A stretch of 33,909 nt of DNA from Desulforhabdus sp. TSK (GCF_022836495.1 NZ_BQXM01000048.1:1-33909); one strand, 5' to 3'. Counted from the first letter of the stretch, positions 25,472 through 33,652 are shown. Numbers and translations are program-made. Notes: a model not told the origin generated them from the letters alone.

Positions 25472-26389
25472 ATGGTGAAAACAGCTGTCATCGTCTGCAC
25501 GAAGGATCGGGCGTCAGACCTCGAGCGATGCCTGAATTCCCTGCGGAGCCAGGAATTCCCCCCTGCGGAGCTCGTTGTCGTGGATTCGAGCCGAACCGAT
25601 GACACCCGGCGGCTGGTCGATCACTTTAGGATGGCGTCCGGCATACAGTTGGAGTACAAGCATTGTGAACCGGGCCTCACGAAGCAGCGGAACCTGGGGC
25701 TGCGTCTTCTGAAGACCATGCCGGAAGTCGTGTGCTTTCTGGATGACGATGTTGAGCTCGCTCCGGGGTACCTGGTGGAGGTGTCGAGGAGGTTCGAAGC
25801 AGACCGGGAGCTCCTGGGCGTTTGCGGCAATGTGGTGAATGAAAGGAAGAAGGGCATTCTCGATCGAATCATCCGACGCCTCTTTTTCATCAGCGACTAT
25901 TCCAACGGGAAAATGTTGCCCTCAGGAGACGCCGGACATATCCACGCGCCCCTGCGCGATCATGCCGTGGCCGTCCTCGCCGGCTGCAACATGTGCTACA
26001 GGCGCGAGGTCTTCCATCGGCACGGCCTCACCTTCGACGAAAGGTTGAGTCACTACGGATACATGGAAGACCAGGATTTTTCCTACAGGGTCAGTCGCCA
26101 CGGGCGGATGGAGCAGCTCGCCAACGCACGGCTTGTTCATCACGTCAGTCCCGCTTCCCGTCCGGGTCAGAAGGATCTTTTTGAAAATTACATCATCAAT
26201 TCCTTTTACATCTTCAGGAAAAACCACTCCGCCGATGGGTGCGCCTACATCTGGTATGGGTTGCGCCTCCTGGGGAAACTTTTACATGCCTTCCAACTGA
26301 CCCTGAAATTTCGATCCGCCCTCCCTCTGAAGGGCTGGATCTGTGGTTTTTCGAGGATTAGAAGCCTTGTCGATCGTTGCGAGCAATAG
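25472..26389 (+). CDS. GT2 family glycosyltransferase
   Basis: A 305-residue inverting GT-A enzyme. The N-terminus AVIVCTKDRASDLERCLNSL is the nucleotide-binding strand-loop, followed by LVVVDSSRTDDT, TKQRNLGL, and the metal-binding VCFLDDDVEL. The acceptor-side block GYMEDQDFSYRV corresponds to the ED catalytic-base motif. The last 60 residues are hydrophobic-amphipathic and may associate with the membrane. It starts at ATG 25472, is the first rightward gene, and its 3' end overlaps the next gene. It resembles the rhamnosyl/galactosyl GT2 enzymes in layout, but donor is not assignable. Confidence 0.88.
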   Translation: MVKTAVIVCTKDRASDLERCLNSLRSQEFPPAELVVVDSSRTDDTRRLVDHFRMASGIQLEYKHCEPGLTKQRNLGLRLLKTMPEVVCFLDDDVELAPGYLVEVSRRFEADRELLGVCGNVVNERKKGILDRIIRRLFFISDYSNGKMLPSGDAGHIHAPLRDHAVAVLAGCNMCYRREVFHRHGLTFDERLSHYGYMEDQDFSYRVSRHGRMEQLANARLVHHVSPASRPGQKDLFENYIINSFYIFRKNHSADGCAYIWYGLRLLGKLLHAFQLTLKFRSALPLKGWICGFSRIRSLVDRCEQ

Positions 26390-27551
26390 AGACAAAATCA
26401 AGTTGATCCTCATGCTTGAAGGCGCCTCGGGCGGCGCACGGAAGCATGTGGTCGATTTGCTCCTGGGTTTGGATAAAAACCGATACGCCATCACTTTCAT
26501 TTATTCCCTGGCCAGGGCGGATGCCCTGTTTCTCGCTCAATTGCCCCTGCTTTCCCGCGAGGGGATCGAACTGGCTGAGGTTCCCATGAACCGGGGCTTT
26601 CAGGGCTTTTTTGATTTGAAGAGCCTCCTGGAGCTCAGAAGAATTATGCGCAGGCTCTCTCCGGATATCGTACACGTTCACGGTGCCAAGGCGGGAGCGC
26701 TGGGACGACTGGCGGCGTGGATGCATGGTGTCAAAGGCCTGGTCTACACGCCCCACGGCGGATCGTTTCATAAATTTGGCGGGCGCTGTGGGGTGCTATA
26801 CGGAATGGTGGAAAGAAGCCTCTCCCGGGCTCCCAACCATATCATCGGGGTCTCCAAAAGCTCCTGCGCCGTCGCCAGGAAATATCGTCTCGCCGGCCCC
26901 GAGCGCATTCACCTGGTTCACAACGGGATCGACCTCGGCAAGATCGATGCGTGGCTGAAGAGCACCGCCGATGTGAGACACGAAAAGAGAAGTGAGTCGG
27001 GACCTTTCATCGTGCTCTATCCCGCCTCGTTTCTGGAAACCAAGGGCCACCTGGAGCTGCTGGACGCCCTGGGGCGCAGCCGTGTAAAGCTCGATCCCCG
27101 CATCCAGATCCTGCTGGCTGGGGAGGGCCCCCTCCAGGAGAAAATTAGCCGGCGCATCCATGCGCTGGGTCTGCACCACCATTTTCACTTTCTCGGCTTT
27201 CAGTCGCACCTTTGCAAATACTACCAGATGAGTGACCTGGTGCTGCTGCCTTCCCAGGCAGAAGCCTTCGGCTACGTTCTCCTGGAAGCCATGGCTTTCT
27301 CAAAGCCCATTGTCGCCACTCGGGTGGGAGGCATCCCTGAGCTCGTTCTGGATGGATACAACGGCGTGTTGATCGATCCCGACCGCCTGACGGTCCTGCC
27401 GGAGTATCTCAATCAGTACCTGCATCAGCCGAGCTACCTGCAGACCCTGGGTCGCAATGGGAGGGCCACGGTGGAGTGCCGGTTCACGTTGAAGCAGATG
27501 GTCCGGAAGACGGAAAAGGTTTATGAAACCATTTTGAACGGCCCGGGCTAA
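26343..27551 (+). CDS. GT4 glycosyltransferase
   Basis: About 402 residues, GT-B. The N-terminal part has LMLEGASGGARKHVVDLL (GG loop), DIVHVHGAKAGALGRLAA and YTPHGGSFHKFGG. The C-terminal part has IVLYPASFLETKGHLELLDAL, LLAGEGPLQE and the donor motif AEAFGYVLLEAMAFSKPIVAT (EX7E). The GTG at 26343 gives the longest product, overlapping the previous gene by 47 bases; a TTG at 26367 with GAGG about 9 bases upstream is an equally good start. Likely one of the first elongating enzymes since it lies beside the initiating phosphoglycosyltransferase gene (inference). Confidence 0.88.
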   Translation: MVFRGLEALSIVASNRDKIKLILMLEGASGGARKHVVDLLLGLDKNRYAITFIYSLARADALFLAQLPLLSREGIELAEVPMNRGFQGFFDLKSLLELRRIMRRLSPDIVHVHGAKAGALGRLAAWMHGVKGLVYTPHGGSFHKFGGRCGVLYGMVERSLSRAPNHIIGVSKSSCAVARKYRLAGPERIHLVHNGIDLGKIDAWLKSTADVRHEKRSESGPFIVLYPASFLETKGHLELLDALGRSRVKLDPRIQILLAGEGPLQEKISRRIHALGLHHHFHFLGFQSHLCKYYQMSDLVLLPSQAEAFGYVLLEAMAFSKPIVATRVGGIPELVLDGYNGVLIDPDRLTVLPEYLNQYLHQPSYLQTLGRNGRATVECRFTLKQMVRKTEKVYETILNGPG

Positions 27552-27572
27552 TCCGCAATGTTGCTGACATAA

Positions 27573-27642
27573 CGTCACCCCGCTGAAAACCGGGGTCCAA
27601 AAAGTTTGTTTTGCCTGGATTCCGGCTTTCGCCGGAATGACG
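27573..27642. repeat. Dispersed bipartite palindromic repeat, copy 2
   Basis: Two hairpins, ACCCCG with CGGGGT and then CTGGATTCCGGC with GCCGGAATGACG, have the same layout as the copy at 17515-17591. It fills the gap between the GT4 gene and the WbaP-like gene and may serve as a transcription terminator or mRNA end. Confidence 0.8.
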
Positions 27643-27707
27643 ATCCGAGTTAAGTCAATAACATTGGGGCAAATCCCGACAGGCATGAATGCGCGAGAGC
27701 CCCTGCC

Positions 27708-29117
27708 ATGTCCCTGGAAATAAGCTTCAGAGAAAAAAGCACCTATGCCGTCAAGGTCCTGCACGCCTTCGACTGCGCAGCCGTCGTCGCCTTTCTCTGG
27801 ATCCTGACGAAGGCCTATCGGCTGCCCTGGGAAGAACCGTACACTCACCTCTGCATCGTCACCTGCATTCTCTGCCTGTTCGTTTTCCATTCTTTCCAGC
27901 TGTACCGCTCCTGGCGCGGACACGGGCTCCACAATGAGCTCCTGATCATTTTCAAGGCATGGGGTACGGTAGTGGGTCTTCTGCTGTTTTTGTCCTTCAT
28001 CTTGAAGGTATCCTACGCATTTTCACGTTTCGTCATTCTCCACTGGTTCATATTCACACCCCTCCTTCTCATGATCCTGCACATGGCGGTGCGGATCACC
28101 CTTCGCACGTTTCGGAGCAAAGGAGCGGACCTGAGAAACGCCGTCATCATCGGCGCCGGAGAATTGGGAATGCGCGTGGCGGAGCACATCGAAAACACTC
28201 CCTGGGCCGGGATCACCGTCGCGGGTTTTTTTGACGACCGAAAAGACAACGGAGACCCCTCGCTCGGCGAAAAAACCATTCTGGGCAAAATCCCCGATCT
28301 ACCGGACTATCTCCGGGGCCATCTCGTCGATTATGTCTATATTGCGCTTCCCATGCGAGCCGAAGAGAAGATCCTTTCCATACTCACCAACTGCCGTACC
28401 CTGGGTGCGGAAGTCTACCTCGTTCCCGATCTCTATCTTTTCGGCCTCTTCAATGCTCAGCTCCAGTCCCTGGGGGACCTCCTCCTGCTCAATTTCAACC
28501 CCTACAACCGCTGGAAAAGATACTTCGACGTGGCTTTTGCGCTCACGGCCATTGTTTTCACCCTCCCCCTCACGCTTCTCATCGCAGCGTGCGTCAAACT
28601 GGGAGACGGCGGTCCCATCTTCTACGGACATCAGCGCATCACTTCCACGGGCAAGGTATTCAAGTGCCTGAAGTTCAGAACCATGCACGTGGATGCCGAG
28701 CAGAAACTGGCGGAGATCCTGGAGCGAGACCCGGAAGCCCGCGCGGAATGGAAGCAAACCTTCAAGCTGAAAAACGATCCGCGCGTCACGCCCGTGGGCA
28801 GGTTCCTCCGCAGCACCAGCCTCGATGAGCTCCCCCAGTTTCTCAATGTTCTGAAGGGGGAGATGAGCGTGGTGGGCGCGCGGCCCATCGTGTATGAAGA
28901 GCTGGACAACTATTACAAGGAAAACGCGGGGCTGTACTGTTCCACCAAGCCCGGGATGACGGGACTCTGGCAGGTGGGGAAGCGAAGCGATACGACGGAT
29001 TACGCCGAACGGGTGAAGCTGGATCGATATTATGTGCTCAACAATACCTTCTGGCTGGATCTCAAAATCATCGTCAAGACCCTGAGGGCCATGATCAATC
29101 GTAAGGGGGCCTACTGA
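27708..29117 (+). CDS. wbaP: Undecaprenyl-phosphate hexose-1-phosphate transferase, WbaP-like
   Basis: A 469-residue polytopic polyprenyl phosphoglycosyltransferase that would start glycan synthesis by moving a hexose-1-phosphate (galactose or glucose) from UDP-sugar to undecaprenyl phosphate. N-terminal hydrophobic helices are followed by a Rossmann-like region (NAVIIGAGELGMRVAEHI, about 143-160). The catalytic C-terminal domain begins near 270 (KRYFDVAFALTAIVF) with KCLKFRTMH near 320, DPEARAEWKQTFKLKNDPR, STSLDELPQFLNVLKGEMSV, GARPIVYEEL, and PGMTGLWQVGKRSD. The ending RKGAY matches the WbaP group, which favours galactose, but WcaJ-type glucose specificity cannot be excluded. It starts with ATG at 27708 and probably has its own transcript or reads through from the GT4 gene. 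Confidence 0.9.
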   Translation: MSLEISFREKSTYAVKVLHAFDCAAVVAFLWILTKAYRLPWEEPYTHLCIVTCILCLFVFHSFQLYRSWRGHGLHNELLIIFKAWGTVVGLLLFLSFILKVSYAFSRFVILHWFIFTPLLLMILHMAVRITLRTFRSKGADLRNAVIIGAGELGMRVAEHIENTPWAGITVAGFFDDRKDNGDPSLGEKTILGKIPDLPDYLRGHLVDYVYIALPMRAEEKILSILTNCRTLGAEVYLVPDLYLFGLFNAQLQSLGDLLLLNFNPYNRWKRYFDVAFALTAIVFTLPLTLLIAACVKLGDGGPIFYGHQRITSTGKVFKCLKFRTMHVDAEQKLAEILERDPEARAEWKQTFKLKNDPRVTPVGRFLRSTSLDELPQFLNVLKGEMSVVGARPIVYEELDNYYKENAGLYCSTKPGMTGLWQVGKRSDTTDYAERVKLDRYYVLNNTFWLDLKIIVKTLRAMINRKGAY

Positions 29118-29344
29118 GAGCCCTCGCCTGTCTGGTGCAGGCCTCTTGGCAATCGAGGATCTGAGCAAAAATGGCTCTCTTTCCTTGGGTTTATATATTG
29201 AATTCTTTGAATTATCTATTGATGCTCGCCGCAGACGACCATCATTTAATCTTGATTCGATGAGATCGTATTTTTTGAATGCGACTTACTGCACCATTTT
29301 ATGACAAATCCCTCTGCCACGCCGTTTATCCTCCCCCATGCGTA
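29118..29344. other. Intergenic, no confident gene
   Basis: This is an AT-rich gap with no open frame that carries a ribosome site. A 30-codon frame (29171-29263) is present but unsupported. The distal end leads into the promoter at 29345. Confidence 0.5.
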
Positions 29345-29374
29345 TTGACTCGCTTTCAAGCAATACGCTATAGT
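29345..29374 (+). promoter_or_regulatory. Sigma70-like promoter for GT2 / radical SAM pair
   Basis: TTGACT (29345-29350) and TATAGT (29369-29374) are separated by 18 bases, each matching consensus at five of six positions. Transcription would begin near 29381. An AAAGGGG ribosome site follows about 8 bases before the ATG at 29401, leaving a leader of about 20 bases. Confidence 0.7.
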
Positions 29375-29400
29375 CCGCGCAACAGAAAGGGGAATGTGCG

Positions 29401-30420
29401 ATGTGCGGGAACTCCGTGAATGTCTCCATCATCCTGTGTGTTTACAATGCCCAGGAGACTGTCGGCCGGACTTTGGAGTGCATCTTCAAGTCTGATTTAA
29501 CTTCTTTTGAAGTGATCGTGGTGGATGACGCCTCCACGGACCGGACAAAGGGTATCTGCCGGGAGTTCCAGGTCAAATTACTGGAACAGCCTGTCAATCG
29601 AGGCCCCTCGGTCTGCCGAAACCTTGGCGTACGGCATTCAAACGCCCCGTACCTGTTCTTCCTGGATAGCGACATTGTTTTTCCACCCGATCTGCTGCAG
29701 CGGATGCTGATGCTCTTGGAGGAAGATGGCTGTCTGGCCGGCGTGGGCAGTATTTCCTCTCCCGAACCCCTGAACCCCAATTTTTTTTCACGCTATTTCG
29801 CCGTTCAGGAATATGTCCAGATCGTTCGGGCCTTCGGCAAAGAAGGGCGGGCAAAACGGCCCTTTATTTCGACCCGCTGCGGCTGCATCAAACGGAGCGT
29901 GTTCGATGCCATCGGAGGATTCAACGAATTCTACCGCAAGCCTTCCATCGAAGATTACGAATTCAGCCTGCGCCTGCACGGCAAATATCTTCTACTGTAC
30001 GACAAAACACTGCTGCATGACCACTGTTTCCCCAATACTTTTTTCAAAATCTTCCGACGCTATCACCAAAATACCCGTCAAATGCTGCTGCTGCTCCACA
30101 ACAGGAAGACAGCGGAGCTCGGCCCTTTGCACTCCGATGCCAGGGCAAAATGCTTGATCGGTATTTCCGGGATACTGTGCCTCGTCGGTTTCTGGAACCC
30201 GACCGTGTTTTCTCTCGCCATCCTGGCGTTCTGCGCGGCGGCATGGCTGCAGCGGAGTCTCTTGCAGGGGTTTTACCGGCACGGAGGCTTGCTCTTCAGC
30301 CTCAAAGCCTGGCTCGCCTATTCCCTTTTTTCCATGGCCGTCGCCACAGGGCTCGCCTCAGGTTTTTCAACGCTTGCCCGCCGTAAATCCATCATTGAAG
30401 AGCATCCGATCCTGCCATGA
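29401..30420 (+). CDS. GT2 family glycosyltransferase with C-terminal membrane segments
   Basis: A 339-residue enzyme. The GT-A domain shows VSIILCVYNAQETVGRTL, VIVVDDASTD, NRGPSVCRNLG, the metal-binding LFFLDSDIVF (DXD) and the acceptor-side SIEDYEFSLRLHG. The last 90 residues hold two or three hydrophobic segments (IGISGILCLVGFWNP, SLAILAFCAAAWL, LFSMAVATGLASGF), anchoring it in the inner membrane as in dolichol- or undecaprenyl-phosphate sugar synthases. It has its own promoter and strong ribosome site, and its stop overlaps the radical SAM start as ATGA, so the two proteins are made together. Substrate unknown. Confidence 0.88.
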   Translation: MCGNSVNVSIILCVYNAQETVGRTLECIFKSDLTSFEVIVVDDASTDRTKGICREFQVKLLEQPVNRGPSVCRNLGVRHSNAPYLFFLDSDIVFPPDLLQRMLMLLEEDGCLAGVGSISSPEPLNPNFFSRYFAVQEYVQIVRAFGKEGRAKRPFISTRCGCIKRSVFDAIGGFNEFYRKPSIEDYEFSLRLHGKYLLLYDKTLLHDHCFPNTFFKIFRRYHQNTRQMLLLLHNRKTAELGPLHSDARAKCLIGISGILCLVGFWNPTVFSLAILAFCAAAWLQRSLLQGFYRHGGLLFSLKAWLAYSLFSMAVATGLASGFSTLARRKSIIEEHPILP

Positions 30421-31532
30421 AAAAATCTTACACGCTTCCCCTGGGAGTTCTAGAAGGAATTCTCCGTCGCGATCGTCCCTCATACTTGGTTTTTTTCGTC
30501 ACTTCGCGCTGCAACTGCCATTGCTCCATGTGCTTCAACCGCGAAAACGTCGAGTGCAACCATCCTCCCGCAGAGCTTTCGTTGGCCGAAGTCGAAACCG
30601 TTGCGCGCTCCCTGAAGCCGTTGCCGCAGTTGTTGCTTTCCGGCGGGGAGCCTTTCCTCCGCAGAGACGTCGCCTCCCTCGTCACTGCCTTTTATCGATT
30701 TTCTGCGACCCGCCAAGTCAGCATCCCCACCAACGGCACGCTGCCCGGCCCCATCTTCAGGGCGGTGCAGGACATCCTGGACCAATGCCCCGATGCCTAT
30801 CTCAACATAAACCTCTCGTTGGACGGTGTAGCCGACTACCATGATGCGTCGCGCGGTTTTCCGGGGTGCTTCGAAAGAGTCTGTGAAACCTACCAACTCC
30901 TGGACGGGCTGCGGCAAAAGAACAAGCGGCTGACCCTCAATTTCCTGACCGTCGTCAAAAAGCAGAATGCCGCGCACATGTCCTCCTTCATCCGCTATGT
31001 GCGGGAGCACTTCCGGCCGAACTATCACTCGATCGGATTCGTGCGCGGGAACATCGACGAGGATGAAAAAGATTTCGATAGGGATGCGCTCCGTGCGGAG
31101 TTGGACGCGCTTTATCCGGAGCCTTACGCTGTTCGGGATTTGCCGGTGTTCAGCCGCATCGGCCTGGCCATCGCTGCAGTATTTAAGGAGACGCTGCGGG
31201 CGTGCGAACGCAACAACACCCGACGCCGCTTCCACTGCCTGGCGGGGCGCAAAATGGTCGTGTTGACGTCCGACGGCAAGCTGATGCCCTGTGAACCGCT
31301 CTGGTTGGAACCGGAGGTACGGAAGGGGAGGGCGGAGGAAGATTTTATGCTGGGGGACCTGCGAGAGTTTCACTTCGATGCCGGATTGGCTCTGCGATCT
31401 CCTCAGGCCCTGCGCGTGAAGGAATTCATCCAACGCAGGGAGTGCTGGTGCGCCTATGGGTGCGCCGTCTACAACAGCATCCTGTATTCTCCGTGCAACT
31501 ATCCAAGGATCTTACGGAAAATCTTATTTTAG
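30417..31532 (+). CDS. Radical SAM protein with SPASM-like C-terminal cysteines
   Basis: A 371-residue enzyme. CX3CX2C (Cys32, Cys36, Cys39) binds the SAM-cleaving 4Fe-4S cluster; SGGEPFLRRD (about 75-84) is the SAM-binding GGEP motif; SIPTNGT and NLSLDG are conserved core strands. Further cysteines at 274, 292, 343, 345, 349 and 360 fit auxiliary iron-sulphur clusters of a SPASM/twitch domain. Such domains occur in peptide-modifying enzymes, and in some sugar- or lipid-modifying ones. Coupling by ATGA to a membrane GT2 within a glycan locus suggests radical chemistry on a lipid-linked sugar or the glycan; the substrate is inference only. No precursor-peptide gene is seen nearby. Confidence 0.88.
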   Translation: MKKSYTLPLGVLEGILRRDRPSYLVFFVTSRCNCHCSMCFNRENVECNHPPAELSLAEVETVARSLKPLPQLLLSGGEPFLRRDVASLVTAFYRFSATRQVSIPTNGTLPGPIFRAVQDILDQCPDAYLNINLSLDGVADYHDASRGFPGCFERVCETYQLLDGLRQKNKRLTLNFLTVVKKQNAAHMSSFIRYVREHFRPNYHSIGFVRGNIDEDEKDFDRDALRAELDALYPEPYAVRDLPVFSRIGLAIAAVFKETLRACERNNTRRRFHCLAGRKMVVLTSDGKLMPCEPLWLEPEVRKGRAEEDFMLGDLREFHFDAGLALRSPQALRVKEFIQRRECWCAYGCAVYNSILYSPCNYPRILRKILF

Positions 31533-31691
31533 GTGAAGGTCTCTGGTCAAGTTGCACAGGGTGCATTTTCTTGCCGGAAGAGAGCCGCTATGTTTCGCCG
31601 GACCCTCCAACTGCTCCATGCGACCCAAATGCTGATGGCCCCTACAAACAAGCCCACGAAGACTTGAGACAACATCTTTCAGATCTCCTCG
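31533..31691. other. Intergenic, no gene seen
   Basis: This stretch separates the radical SAM gene from the repeat starting at 31692. I see no ribosome-site-linked frame and no clear hairpin terminator. The rest of the gap to 31925 is the repeat (31692-31795) followed by about 130 bp with no recognisable feature. Confidence 0.5.
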
Positions 31692-31795
31692 CTAAGGGAC
31701 TCTGTCGTTGCTGAAATACCGTTTGCCCCCTTCACTTCCGTTGGAAGGGAAAGGATTGTGCTCGTCATTCCGGCATGTTTTAAGCCGGAATGACG
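31692..31795. repeat. Extended dispersed repeat, copy A
   Basis: About 70 bases beginning CTAAGGGACTCTGTCGTTGC precede a palindrome of CGTCATTCCGGC with GCCGGAATGACG (31763-31795). The whole unit recurs at 32867-32968 with few differences, flanking the nucleotidyltransferase gene and the remnant as a direct repeat. The palindrome half belongs to the same family as copies at 17515 and 27573. Confidence 0.88.
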
Positions 31796-31925
31796 AAAAA
31801 TGGTATCCCGGTAACCTCCAAGTCCCTAACGCCAATCATGAGCGGCGCGCGCAGAGGACTACGTGGTAAACTTCGGACGTGGTCGCGCGCCCGCTCGATG
31901 ATTTTGTTCGGCCATGCACCTGGAA

Positions 31926-32456
31926 TTACTGCTTCTCTATGATCTCTTTCAAATCTGGATCAAGCAACTCCCACAGGCGAGGATGGCTTTCTACTAGACG
32001 GGCTATGTCGCCAAGATCTTTGAGTTTCTTACTTTGTCTTCTTTCCGTGTCCCGCCAAGCTTTGATTTTTCCGCGCAAAGTGTCTTCCAGAGAGGCAACC
32101 CGCATAAGAATTCCGTGTATGTCTGCTGGTACGGACCGGCTCGGAAAGTCTCTATAGAAGTCTTCCGTGCTTAACTGAATACTGACTTTGGAACGGCCTC
32201 GGAAATTGATTGACCATGGAAAGCGTTCAGATCTAAACCCGGCCTCTTCAAGAACTTTTGTGACAAGCTCCACTGACTCTGCCGCAACAACGAAATCAAC
32301 ATCTTGGGTGACCATGGCTTCAGCCGCCCAGTGGTTTACAGCTATGCCTCCGATTGCGCACCATGCAAGATCTGCTCGCTCAAGACAATCGACCAAACGC
32401 ATGACATCGTCTGTGCCGCCTGCTGTCTGCCAGTCATAGAATTGTTTTGGGGTCAT
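31926..32456 (-). CDS. Nucleotidyltransferase, AbiEii/MNT-like
   Basis: A 176-residue protein. CAIGGIAVNHWAAEAMVTQ followed by DVDFVV gives the nucleotidyltransferase signature, with Gly36-Gly37 and the metal-binding Asp52 and Asp54 after the usual short helix. The C-terminal half is helical (LEDTLRGKIKAWRD, SKKLKDLGDIARLVE), typical of the stand-alone AbiEii-like group found in toxin-antitoxin and defence islands. The ATG at 32456 has AAGGA about 7 bases upstream. No partner gene is adjacent: the upstream side is a gene remnant and the downstream side is repeat sequence, so it may be an orphan. Its role, a toxin or antitoxin that modifies RNA or protein by nucleotide transfer, is inferred from the family only. 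Confidence 0.8.
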   Translation of the reverse strand: MTPKQFYDWQTAGGTDDVMRLVDCLERADLAWCAIGGIAVNHWAAEAMVTQDVDFVVAAESVELVTKVLEEAGFRSERFPWSINFRGRSKVSIQLSTEDFYRDFPSRSVPADIHGILMRVASLEDTLRGKIKAWRDTERRQSKKLKDLGDIARLVESHPRLWELLDPDLKEIIEKQ

Positions 32457-32572
32457 GTTGTGTCCTTGATCATGCTTTCTTTATGCCGAACGCCAAAAAT
32501 CAGCGGCACCAAACCACGCGGCTACCGAGCCTGAGGAAAAGCCACGGAATTGGGGCGCATTCCCCGTTTTTT

Positions 32573-32863
32573 TTACAGGTCGGTATCCCCGCCAATTGAG
32601 CTCCGTTTCTTCCCTGGGCGGACAGCGGTGATGGGATGGCGCTCTCGATGCAACTCGATCACTCTGTCGTAGGTCCCGTTGTACTTGGCACAGCGGAGCT
32701 TGAGGATGTTGGATGCTCGGTCGCATTGTCCATGAGCTTTTTCGCTTCCTCGGATGCCGGCTTCATTCTCTTGAGGCTTCCGATGACTTGGGTTTGCTCA
32801 CTCAAGGAAAGCCTTACCAGGGTGGCATGGACCCATGCAGAATGGTTGTTCCCATGTCCATTT
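32573..32863 (-). pseudogene. Frameshifted remnant of an unidentified gene
   Basis: Reading leftward from 32863, one frame gives NGHGNNHSAWVHATLVRLS, then SLSEQTQVIGSLKRM and KLMDNATEH; near 32715 the reading moves by one base and continues as SNILKLRCAKYNGTYDRVIE, then LHRERHPITA, to a TAA at 32575-32573. The two parts look like one protein broken by a single-base change. The upstream end is cut where the extended repeat begins (32867). No start codon or family is identified. The longer plus-strand frame across the same bases has no support. Confidence 0.4.
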
Positions 32864-32866
32864 ATT

Positions 32867-33000
32867 CTAAGGGACTCCGTCGTTGCTGAAATACCGTTTG
32901 CCCGCCTTCACCTCCGTTGGAAGGGGAAGGATTCCGATCGTCATTCCGGCGTGCTTTTAGTCGGAATCCACCCACACACTGCTCTGGATTCCGGCTTAAT
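32867..33000. repeat. Extended dispersed repeat, copy B
   Basis: It starts CTAAGGGACTCCGTCGTTGC and matches 31692-31795 closely through the CGTCATTCCGGC palindrome (about 32939-32968), then runs into CTCTGGATTCCGGCTTAATTAGGC, a truncated second half of the bipartite element. It ends about 15 bases before the VapC stop codon. Confidence 0.85.
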
Positions 33001-33015
33001 TAGGCACGCCCACCA

Positions 33016-33459
33016 TCACGGCTCCAATACATCTATTTCTTTAAATTTCCTAAAATCATCTACATTGTAAGTATAAATGCGATTGATATCGTTGGACAAC
33101 ATGGTGGCGACCAGTTGCAGGTCAAAGATTTCCTGTTTTCGCACTGGGTAGTGTTTGAGCAGTTCGCAAATGATGTTCAGAATGTCCGGACCTGGATAGA
33201 GCTTTTGAATAGATCCGGCTTCCAGATACTTCTCTATTTCGGCAAGAGCGACCTCTTGGCTCCTTGGGCTACTGACCCTCTTACGATCGGTCACTATGGC
33301 GAAAAATTCACACAAGATTTGTGGAAAAAGGCAAAGAGAGATCTCTCCTTTTAACCCTCTGTCACGAAGATCTTTCGAGGCCTCATGAAAAGGCGAGCTC
33401 TTATCCGCTGCATACACGAGGACATTTGTGTCTATCAGGGCAGCCTTAGAGATAGTCAT
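33016..33459 (-). CDS. vapC: PIN-domain ribonuclease toxin, VapC-type
   Basis: A 147-residue PIN protein. The acidic metal-binding residues are in place: Asp10 in ALIDTNVLVYA, Glu51 in LCEFFAIV, Asp113 in IFDLQLVATML, and Asp134/135 in YNVDDF. VapC toxins cleave tRNA or rRNA when released from their antitoxin. The ATG at 33459 overlaps the end of the upstream antitoxin gene by 14 bases, the standard antitoxin-first order with coupling. The C-terminus (FRKFKEIDVLEP) matches the conserved end of this subfamily. The active site looks intact. Confidence 0.88.
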   Translation of the reverse strand: MTISKAALIDTNVLVYAADKSSPFHEASKDLRDRGLKGEISLCLFPQILCEFFAIVTDRKRVSSPRSQEVALAEIEKYLEAGSIQKLYPGPDILNIICELLKHYPVRKQEIFDLQLVATMLSNDINRIYTYNVDDFRKFKEIDVLEP

Positions 33460-33652
33460 ATATTTCTTCTCTGCTCAGTTTTCCTTTAACACCAAGAATC
33501 CAAGTGGCGAAATCGGGTGTTTTCTTTTGCTGTTGGGTGGCCTTTACGAACTCCTTCTCCCTTTTGGCCCTCGCTCGGAGACGTTCCACCCAGTGTTCGA
33601 GAATCCGAACGTCTTCCTCCCGCAAATCCTTGACATTGATTATATCAGCCAT
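33446..33652 (-). CDS. vapB: Antitoxin of the VapBC-type pair
   Basis: A 68-residue charged, mostly helical protein directly upstream of and overlapping the PIN toxin gene. The central WVERLRARAKREKEFVKATQ is strongly basic-helical, and the C-terminal DFATWILGVKGKLSREEIYD is the part likely to bind the toxin groove. No clear AbrB or ribbon-helix-helix signature is seen at the N-terminus, so the DNA-binding class is open. The ATG at 33652 has GGAG about 8 bases upstream. The identity is based on position, size and toxin partner. Confidence 0.75.
   Translation of the reverse strand: MADIINVKDLREEDVRILEHWVERLRARAKREKEFVKATQQQKKTPDFATWILGVKGKLSREEIYDYL

Noticed and set aside
29171-29263. Thirty-codon frame (MALFPWVYILNSLNYLLML...) before the GT2/radical SAM pair, considered as a precursor peptide
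   Set aside because: No ribosome-binding site, upstream of the best promoter rather than downstream, hydrophobic composition and no modifiable core; not supportable as a gene.
32636-33070. Plus-strand open frame of 144 codons
   Set aside because: It runs through a dispersed repeat and overlaps the end of vapC; the translation looks random and no ribosome site is evident.
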